From positions 30,661 to 94,660 of the forward strand of contig CACWPQ010000022.1 of assembly GCA_902762805.1 (NCBI GenBank): a DNA stretch of 64,000 nucleotides, written 5' to 3'. The position numbers were made by a program, and so were the translations under genes. Origin of the DNA: an uncultured Bacteroidota bacterium (GTDB lineage: Bacteria > Bacteroidota > Bacteroidia > Bacteroidales > P3). The notes under the pieces were generated by a model. That model was not told the DNA's origin, did no database searches, and saw nothing but the letters and a program-made list of their open reading frames with translations. How positions within the stretch are numbered: position 1 is the stretch's first letter; the number at the start of each line of letters is the position of its first letter. Below, in pieces: positions 58,009-64,000 of this stretch.

Positions 58009-61000
58009 ATGAAAAAGTTATTACGATTGATGCTCCTTGCAGCCCTCTTCGTGCCTCTGGGAGCGACCGCGCAAACCACGCCGGACACCGTGCACAACAT
58101 GGCCACCTCCGGCAGCGACACGCTTCGCACCTGCAGCGCCACCATCTACGACGACGGCGGTGCCAATGGAAACTACTCCAGCAACTGCGATGCCACCTTG
58201 GTCCTCCTGCCCAACGCCCCGGGACAGTATGTTGCAATCAGTGGTACCTCCTACACCGAGTCCACCTACGACTACATCACCATCTACGAAGGCGTGGGCA
58301 CCAGCGGCTCCGTCCTTTGGACCGACTACGGCATCGATGCCCAGACCCCCTTCGGCCCCTTTGATGCCGCCGCCATCACCATCCACTTCCACTCCGATGG
58401 TTCCGTCGCCCGCTCGGGCTTCGAAATCAACGTCTCCTGCATTACCGAACCCACCTGCCTCCCCGTCACCAACCTGATTGCCGCTGCCACCAGCACCTCC
58501 AGCATCAACCTCAGTTGGACCGACCTCGAGAACACCGGCGCCTCCTATACCGTCACCTATGTGGCCACCGGCGGCACCGACACCACCACCGTCGACAACA
58601 TCAACGCCACCACCTGCGACATCACAGGCCTCACTGCCGGCACCTGGTACACCGGCACCGTCTCCCCCAACTGCACCGACGGCACCTCCGGCCGTGCTGT
58701 CGCCTTCCGCTGCTTCGTCCCCTGCGTCACCAGCCCGGTACCCTACTTCGAGGGCTTTGAGTCCTCTTCAGTCCTCGACTGCTGGGTCCGCACGCTCGAC
58801 TACGTGAGCTACGGCACCGTCTACCCCCGCATCTCCACCACTTGCTACGAAGGCAGTGGTAGCCTCTACATGTACAACGACAACTTCATCGTCTCGCCCA
58901 AGGTCAACCTCGCGGGCAACCAGATGCACGTCTCCTTCATGGCACGTAATTCCTCTGCCGGCGCCGCCACCGTGGGCTACACGACCAACCCCAGCGACGT
59001 GAACTCCTACGTTCCCGTCATCACTCTCCCCAACACCAATAGCGAATGGGTTTACTTCGAGTTCTACACCGACACCGTCACTGCCGATACCATCTACGTG
59101 GCCTTCTCCCACACCACCTACAGTGCCACCTATATCGACAACCTCCGCATCGAGGAAGCCACCGACTGCCGTCGCCCCGCCAACTATGCCATCCTCGACA
59201 CTGCCACCACCTCCAGCAACGTCACCCTCTACTGGTCTCCCAACGGCACCGCCACCGAGTACGAAGTGGCCTACAACACCGTCAAGGACCTCAACACCAT
59301 CGTGGTGGCCGGCACCGGCATCACCGACACCTCCTACGAGGTGACCGGTCTCAACCCCGGCGTCATGTACCGCTTCTGGGTTCGCTCTGTCTGCGATGAT
59401 GGCACCACCACCGAGTGGACCTACGTCGGCAAACAGCGCACCCTCTGCTCCGACACCGCTGTCGTCCCCTACCGCGAGAATTTCCTCGATTACAACAGCT
59501 ACCAGATACCCGCCTGCTGGACCCAGCTCCAGACCTACAACTCGGGTTCCTCCCTCTACCCCTACGTCAGCAGCAGTGGCTACCTCTACTTCTACCCCCA
59601 GTATGGCCAGCCCAATACCATCGCCATGCCCCGCTTCGACCTGCCGGCCAACCAGCTTGACGTGACGGTCAAATACCATAACAATAGCTGGGGCGACACC
59701 TACCAGGGCGTCATAGAGGTGGGCTATGTCACCACGCTCGACACCAACGCCATGTCCACTTTCACCGTCATCGACACCCTCGTCACCGACTACGCCACGG
59801 TGATGACCTACAACTTCAACACCAGCGAACTCGTCGAAGAAACCGACACCATCTATATCGCCTTCCGCGTCAGCTCTCCCAACGCTTACGCCTACGGCTA
59901 CATCGACGAGGTCGAGGTTGTCCGCTACAGCACCTGCCCCCGTCCCGCCAACATCGCCGTCTCCGCCCACTCCCACGAAGGCGCCACCCTCGTTTGGGAC
60001 ACCCTTGAGGTCAACACCTACGACGTTCGCTACAGCACCCGCAACAACGTCAACGATCCCGATGTGGTGGAAATCACCGGCCTCTCCGATCCCACCGTTA
60101 CCATCACCGGTTGCGACTCCAATACCACCTACTACACCTGGGTGCGCAGCGTCTGCGACGACGACGAGAGCATTTGGGTGGCCGGCCCCTCCTTCAACAC
60201 CCTCTGCGGCCCCGACGGCTGCATCGTCGACATCGAGATGTTCGACCGCTATGGCGACGGCTGGAACGGCTATGCCGTCAACGTCTTCATGGACGACTCA
60301 CTGTTCGTCTCCGCCACCATCGCCACTGGCTACGACAACCGCATCACCACCTCCATCTGCGGCTCCACCAAGCTCGACCTGGTCAGTGCCGTCGGCAGCT
60401 TCCCTGACGAGATAACCTACAAGATCACCGTCGGCCTTGTCGAGATGACCGGCACGGGCCATGAACTCATTGGCGACACCCTCTTCTCCACCGTGGGCTG
60501 CCCCGCTTGCTTCGCTCCCACCAGCATCGTGGTCGACTCCTTCACCACCACCACCATCTCCGTCAGCTGGGTCCCCAGCAACGACTATGACGACACGTGG
60601 GTCGTCAACCTCAACGGCACAATCGTCGACACCGTCAATACACCTTACTATACCTATACCGGCCTCACCGCGGTTACCACCTACACTGTCGGCGTGGCCA
60701 CCCTCTGCGGCAATGCCACCGGCTTCACCACCCTCGCCACCCGCACCGACTGCGCCACAGGCACCTGCTTCATCAACTTCGACATGGTCGACAGCTATGG
60801 CGATGGTTGGAACGACGGCGGTTTCTACGTGTCGAATGGCGACAGCCTCAATGCGGAACTGATCACCATCGAGACGGGTGCTGCCAGAACGCTCAACTAT
60901 CCCGTCTGCAACGGCGACACCATCCTGCTCACTTTCACCCGCGGCAACTACCCCGGCGAAATGTCCTTCTCGATCGCCACTGGCGACGGCTGCCGCATCG

Positions 61001-64000
61001 CCGACAATGCTAGCGGTCTCGACTACGCTGAGGGCGACACCCTTATGTTCGGCGCCCTCCAGTGCCGCTCCTGCATCGCCCCCGAAGGCCTCGCTGTCAC
61101 CCGCACCACCGCCAACAGCATCACCGCCACCTGGACTGCCGGCGCCTCCGCTTGGTACGTCACCGTGGCCGACACTGCCGGCAACGTGGTCGTTTCCGGC
61201 GCCGCCACCACTCCCACCTACACCGCTACCGGCCTGGCAGAGGCTACTCCCTATATAGTAACCCTCGCCGCCGTCTGTGGCACCGACACCTCCTGCTCCA
61301 TCTCCGTCCCGAGCGCCACCCGCTGCAGCGGCACGGCTCTCCCGTGGCACGACGACTTCTCCGCCTACACCGAACTGACTCCCGAACCCGGCTGCTGGTC
61401 GGCTCCCGTGACCAACTTCTACAATGGCTACACCTATCCCTCCATCATCGGTACGGGTCGCTACAGCCTCCTGGCCTATAGCGGCGCCGAGAGCACCAAG
61501 AGCGTCGTCATGGCTGCCACCCCGCAGCTCCTCAACCCGGCCAACAACCTCTATGTGCGTATCCTGGGCTACACCGGCGTTGTCGGCTCTGCCACCACGA
61601 CCACGTTCGAGGCTGGCGTCATGACCGACCTCTACGACACCTCCACCTTCATCCCAGTCCTCAGCTTCCCCGCCACCAATGAAATGGCCATCGAGCAGGA
61701 ATTCCTGACCAGCGCGCTCCCCATCACCGACAGCGCCTACGTGGCCATCCGTGTCAGCATCCAGAACGATGCCGACCAGGAAGGCTACATCGGCCTCGTC
61801 CTCAACAATATCTATATCGACGCCATCCCGCCGTGCGCACGTCCTGACTCCGTTGTCGCCACCGCGGTTGCCGCCGGCACCACCGCCTCGGCCACCATCA
61901 CCTGGCCCGCCGTCGCCGGCAGCACTGGCTACACCGTCGAAGTGGTAGGCGATACCACCTTCACCACCACCACCAATTCCGCCACCCTCACCGGCCTTCC
62001 CGGCAACACCAGCTACACCGTCCGCGTCTACAACCGCTGCTCTGCCAACGAGCAAAGCCTCCCGCGTACGACCTTCTTCACCACTCCCTGCGTCGGCTTC
62101 GCCGTCCCCTATCGTGAGGACTTCGAGGCGCAGCCCAGCAACGACATCGCCGACTGCTGGAACCGCCTCGCCCAGTATCCCTCCTCCGATGGCTACATGA
62201 CACCCTATGTCTACAACTACAGCTACTACGCCCATTCCGGCTCCCAGACTCTGCGTTTCCTTTCCACCTCGACCGCTCATTCCATGGCTGTCTCACCCGC
62301 CATCGTCGGCCCAATCAACAACGTCAACGTCTCCTTCTGGGTCTATGGATCCTCTTCCATGGGATTTGTGGCTGGCCTCATGACCGATCCTACCGACACC
62401 TCCACCTTCATCCCCATGCTGAACGTGCCTAACACTTCCAGCACACAAACACAGTATGAGTTCTCCACCGACTCGCTCACCCTGACCGACACCGTTTTCC
62501 ACTTCGCCCTGAAGGCCGTCGGCACCTCTACTTCTGCCTACTATCTCTATCTCGACGACATCCTCATCGCCAACATCCCCGATTGCTCCGAGGCCTTCCG
62601 CTCGGCCAGCATCGTCGATGTCATGTCTGACTCGGCAGGTGTTGTCTTTGAAGTAGACCTCGGCCGCAACGTCGGCGCAAGCTACTCGGTTCGCGTCCTC
62701 GATGCCAGCACCAATGCCCCCGTTGCCAACTTCGGCGGTGCCTCGTCGCCCATCGCTCTGACCAACCTCCTCCCCTCCACCACCTACAAGGTTTTGGTTG
62801 AACTCAACTGCAGCGGCACCGTCACCGCCACTTCCGACACCCTCATCTTCACCACCCGCTGCGCCAACGGCACCATGGTTGATCTCACTGACAGCACTTC
62901 CGCCTTCCCCACCAGCTATGGCTATGTCCCGATCCACGTCTACTTCAACAACTCCCTGTCGCAGCAGATCTACCCCGCTGCTGAACTCGGCGGCCCGCTC
63001 TCCATCAACAGCATCTCCATCAACTGCTCCACCTCCACCACCGCCGATGCCCTGACCGACTTCACCGGTCAAATCTACCTCCTCGAGGTCCCCAGCAACG
63101 TCACTACCATCTCCGACTGGTATAGCCTCGATGCGTTGAACCTCGTCTATAGCGGCACCATGAATGTGGTTGCAGGTTGGAATGAATTCCTCCTCTCCGC
63201 TCCCTTCGAGTATTCCGGCACCGGCAACCTCGTGGTCTGCTTCCACACCACTGGCAGCTACAAGGGTGGCTACTACTTCTCGCGCCACGAAGCCAGCCCC
63301 AACAGCGCCATCTATTACTACGATGACGACACCGCATGGGATACCACTGCCACTCCCAACACCTTCAGCTCGGGTTCCTATCTTGCCGACATGCGCTTCT
63401 TCTCCTGCGGCAATGCAGTCTGCGAAGCCCCGATGATCACCTCCGACACTGTGGGTGAGAACGAAATCTCCATCACCTACACCGCCACGGGCGAGAACTT
63501 CGAGGTGGCCATCATCGAGGGCGAATGGAATGACAGCACTTCCGCTGCCACCCTCACCCCCGTCGCCACCACCGACACCTTCTACACCTTCACCGGCCTC
63601 ACCGCCAACACCACCTACTCCGTCGCCGTCCGCGCCGTCTGTGGCAACAGCTTCTACTCCGACTGGGCCGTCCGCTCCATCACCACCCTCGAGCACCCCT
63701 GCTTCGTGCCCACCGCCGTCACCGTCTCCGACATCTCCTTCGACGCCGCCGTCATCGGCTGGACACCCGGCGAGAACGAAACCCAGTGGCAGGTCAACGT
63801 CACCGGCCCGAGCTACGACCAGACCTTCAACGCCAACACCAACCCCTACACCCTCACCGGCCTGGCCTCCAACGAGACCTACACCGTCCGCGTGCGCGCC
63901 ATCTGCAGCGAGACGCAGCAGAGCGACTGGAGCGAGACCGCCCAGTTCACCACCGAGCGCTGCCAGCCCGTCAGCGGCGTGACCGCCACCGCCACCACCT
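58009..64000 (+). CDS. Giant secreted surface protein with CUB and fibronectin III-like domains (cut by window end)
   Basis: At least 1997 residues visible, no stop. Signal peptide (LLRLMLLAALFVPLGATAQ). Residues 40-150 are a CUB domain (CSATIYDDGGANGNYSSNCD, YDYITIYEGVG). Then alternate fibronectin III-like modules (ATSTSSINLSWTDLENTGAS ... ITGLTAGTWYTGTVSP; LTGLASNETYTVRVRAICSE) and cysteine-framed jelly-roll modules (VPYFEGFESSSVLDCW, VPYRENFLDYNSYQIPACW, VPYREDFEAQPSNDIADCW) of choice-of-anchor/MAM type. YGDGWNGY and YGDGWNDG mark two short lectin-like modules. The T9SS tail expected at the C terminus lies beyond the window. Likely adhesin; ligand unknown. Confidence 0.9.
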   Translation, partial: MKKLLRLMLLAALFVPLGATAQTTPDTVHNMATSGSDTLRTCSATIYDDGGANGNYSSNCDATLVLLPNAPGQYVAISGTSYTESTYDYITIYEGVGTSGSVLWTDYGIDAQTPFGPFDAAAITIHFHSDGSVARSGFEINVSCITEPTCLPVTNLIAAATSTSSINLSWTDLENTGASYTVTYVATGGTDTTTVDNINATTCDITGLTAGTWYTGTVSPNCTDGTSGRAVAFRCFVPCVTSPVPYFEGFESSSVLDCWVRTLDYVSYGTVYPRISTTCYEGSGSLYMYNDNFIVSPKVNLAGNQMHVSFMARNSSAGAATVGYTTNPSDVNSYVPVITLPNTNSEWVYFEFYTDTVTADTIYVAFSHTTYSATYIDNLRIEEATDCRRPANYAILDTATTSSNVTLYWSPNGTATEYEVAYNTVKDLNTIVVAGTGITDTSYEVTGLNPGVMYRFWVRSVCDDGTTTEWTYVGKQRTLCSDTAVVPYRENFLDYNSYQIPACWTQLQTYNSGSSLYPYVSSSGYLYFYPQYGQPNTIAMPRFDLPANQLDVTVKYHNNSWGDTYQGVIEVGYVTTLDTNAMSTFTVIDTLVTDYATVMTYNFNTSELVEETDTIYIAFRVSSPNAYAYGYIDEVEVVRYSTCPRPANIAVSAHSHEGATLVWDTLEVNTYDVRYSTRNNVNDPDVVEITGLSDPTVTITGCDSNTTYYTWVRSVCDDDESIWVAGPSFNTLCGPDGCIVDIEMFDRYGDGWNGYAVNVFMDDSLFVSATIATGYDNRITTSICGSTKLDLVSAVGSFPDEITYKITVGLVEMTGTGHELIGDTLFSTVGCPACFAPTSIVVDSFTTTTISVSWVPSNDYDDTWVVNLNGTIVDTVNTPYYTYTGLTAVTTYTVGVATLCGNATGFTTLATRTDCATGTCFINFDMVDSYGDGWNDGGFYVSNGDSLNAELITIETGAARTLNYPVCNGDTILLTFTRGNYPGEMSFSIATGDGCRIADNASGLDYAEGDTLMFGALQCRSCIAPEGLAVTRTTANSITATWTAGASAWYVTVADTAGNVVVSGAATTPTYTATGLAEATPYIVTLAAVCGTDTSCSISVPSATRCSGTALPWHDDFSAYTELTPEPGCWSAPVTNFYNGYTYPSIIGTGRYSLLAYSGAESTKSVVMAATPQLLNPANNLYVRILGYTGVVGSATTTTFEAGVMTDLYDTSTFIPVLSFPATNEMAIEQEFLTSALPITDSAYVAIRVSIQNDADQEGYIGLVLNNIYIDAIPPCARPDSVVATAVAAGTTASATITWPAVAGSTGYTVEVVGDTTFTTTTNSATLTGLPGNTSYTVRVYNRCSANEQSLPRTTFFTTPCVGFAVPYREDFEAQPSNDIADCWNRLAQYPSSDGYMTPYVYNYSYYAHSGSQTLRFLSTSTAHSMAVSPAIVGPINNVNVSFWVYGSSSMGFVAGLMTDPTDTSTFIPMLNVPNTSSTQTQYEFSTDSLTLTDTVFHFALKAVGTSTSAYYLYLDDILIANIPDCSEAFRSASIVDVMSDSAGVVFEVDLGRNVGASYSVRVLDASTNAPVANFGGASSPIALTNLLPSTTYKVLVELNCSGTVTATSDTLIFTTRCANGTMVDLTDSTSAFPTSYGYVPIHVYFNNSLSQQIYPAAELGGPLSINSISINCSTSTTADALTDFTGQIYLLEVPSNVTTISDWYSLDALNLVYSGTMNVVAGWNEFLLSAPFEYSGTGNLVVCFHTTGSYKGGYYFSRHEASPNSAIYYYDDDTAWDTTATPNTFSSGSYLADMRFFSCGNAVCEAPMITSDTVGENEISITYTATGENFEVAIIEGEWNDSTSAATLTPVATTDTFYTFTGLTANTTYSVAVRAVCGNSFYSDWAVRSITTLEHPCFVPTAVTVSDISFDAAVIGWTPGENETQWQVNVTGPSYDQTFNANTNPYTLTGLASNETYTVRVRAICSETQQSDWSETAQFTTERCQPVSGVTATATT

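Noticed and set aside
60298..62280. 660-codon minus-strand ORF opposite the second giant gene
   Set aside because: Gly/Val/Glu-rich shadow of FnIII-like sequence.

Overview
The window looks like chromosome from an anaerobic, gut-type member of the Bacteroidales (Bacteroidota). The evidence is internal. Nearly every transcription unit starts at the Bacteroidota -7 signal (TAnnTTTG), and two units also have the -33 TTTG at 19-nt spacing. A giant secreted protein ends in a type IX secretion (T9SS) sorting domain, and fimbrillin-like lipoproteins, a DUF5606 protein and an LptD of Bacteroidota type are present. Rubrerythrin and tryptophanase suit an anaerobe. Core genes are GC-rich; about 8.5-21.3 kb is much more AT-rich and carries accessory genes.

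Layout. 0-7.9 kb: an M23 peptidase (cut by the left edge), PpiD-like chaperone, cytidine deaminase, tRNA-dihydrouridine synthase, a cupin, then an HxlR regulator overlapping a Zn-macrodomain / SirTM sirtuin / flavin-oxidase operon (reversible ADP-ribosylation). 8-20.7 kb: an accessory, defence-like island. It holds an AAA ATPase with a DnaQ-like exonuclease, a WYL regulator with a RhuM-Fic protein and two paralogous small proteins, a six-gene operon with Nmad2, Nmad3, a PLD nuclease and a possible uracil-DNA-glycosylase-like protein, a broken second RhuM gene, and a 996-residue membrane-anchored protein with two nuclease-like domains. A diverged ~120-160-bp repeat occurs on both sides of the Nmad section, and a 99-bp perfect repeat links the two RhuM loci.

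21.4-34 kb: housekeeping genes. These are rubrerythrin, a Ser-rich exported protein, metG with a lipoprotein and DUF5606 gene, a pyrK-pyrD-kinase-Fic operon, a Xer recombinase with hpf, and tryptophanase. 34-49 kb: a surface cluster made of a 3920-residue T9SS cargo protein, a 66-residue peptide and a fimbrillin/GLUG lipoprotein. 49-57.6 kb: genes embedded in repeats (DUF559 nuclease, MerR, lptD, amidase, gldA-like, four-helix-bundle protein, pyrF). 58 kb to the right edge: a second giant surface protein with CUB and fibronectin III-like domains, cut by the window end.

Repeats are a theme. There is a 32-bp intergenic element in four copies, TTCTAG microsatellites that run into coding sequence (including inside the enzyme PyrF), an ATTCTCA-type array inside a sugar kinase gene, and two small genes (DUF559 and four-helix bundle) each boxed in by their own repeat family. 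The best candidates for an undescribed system are the Nmad operon and the dual-nuclease membrane protein beside it.
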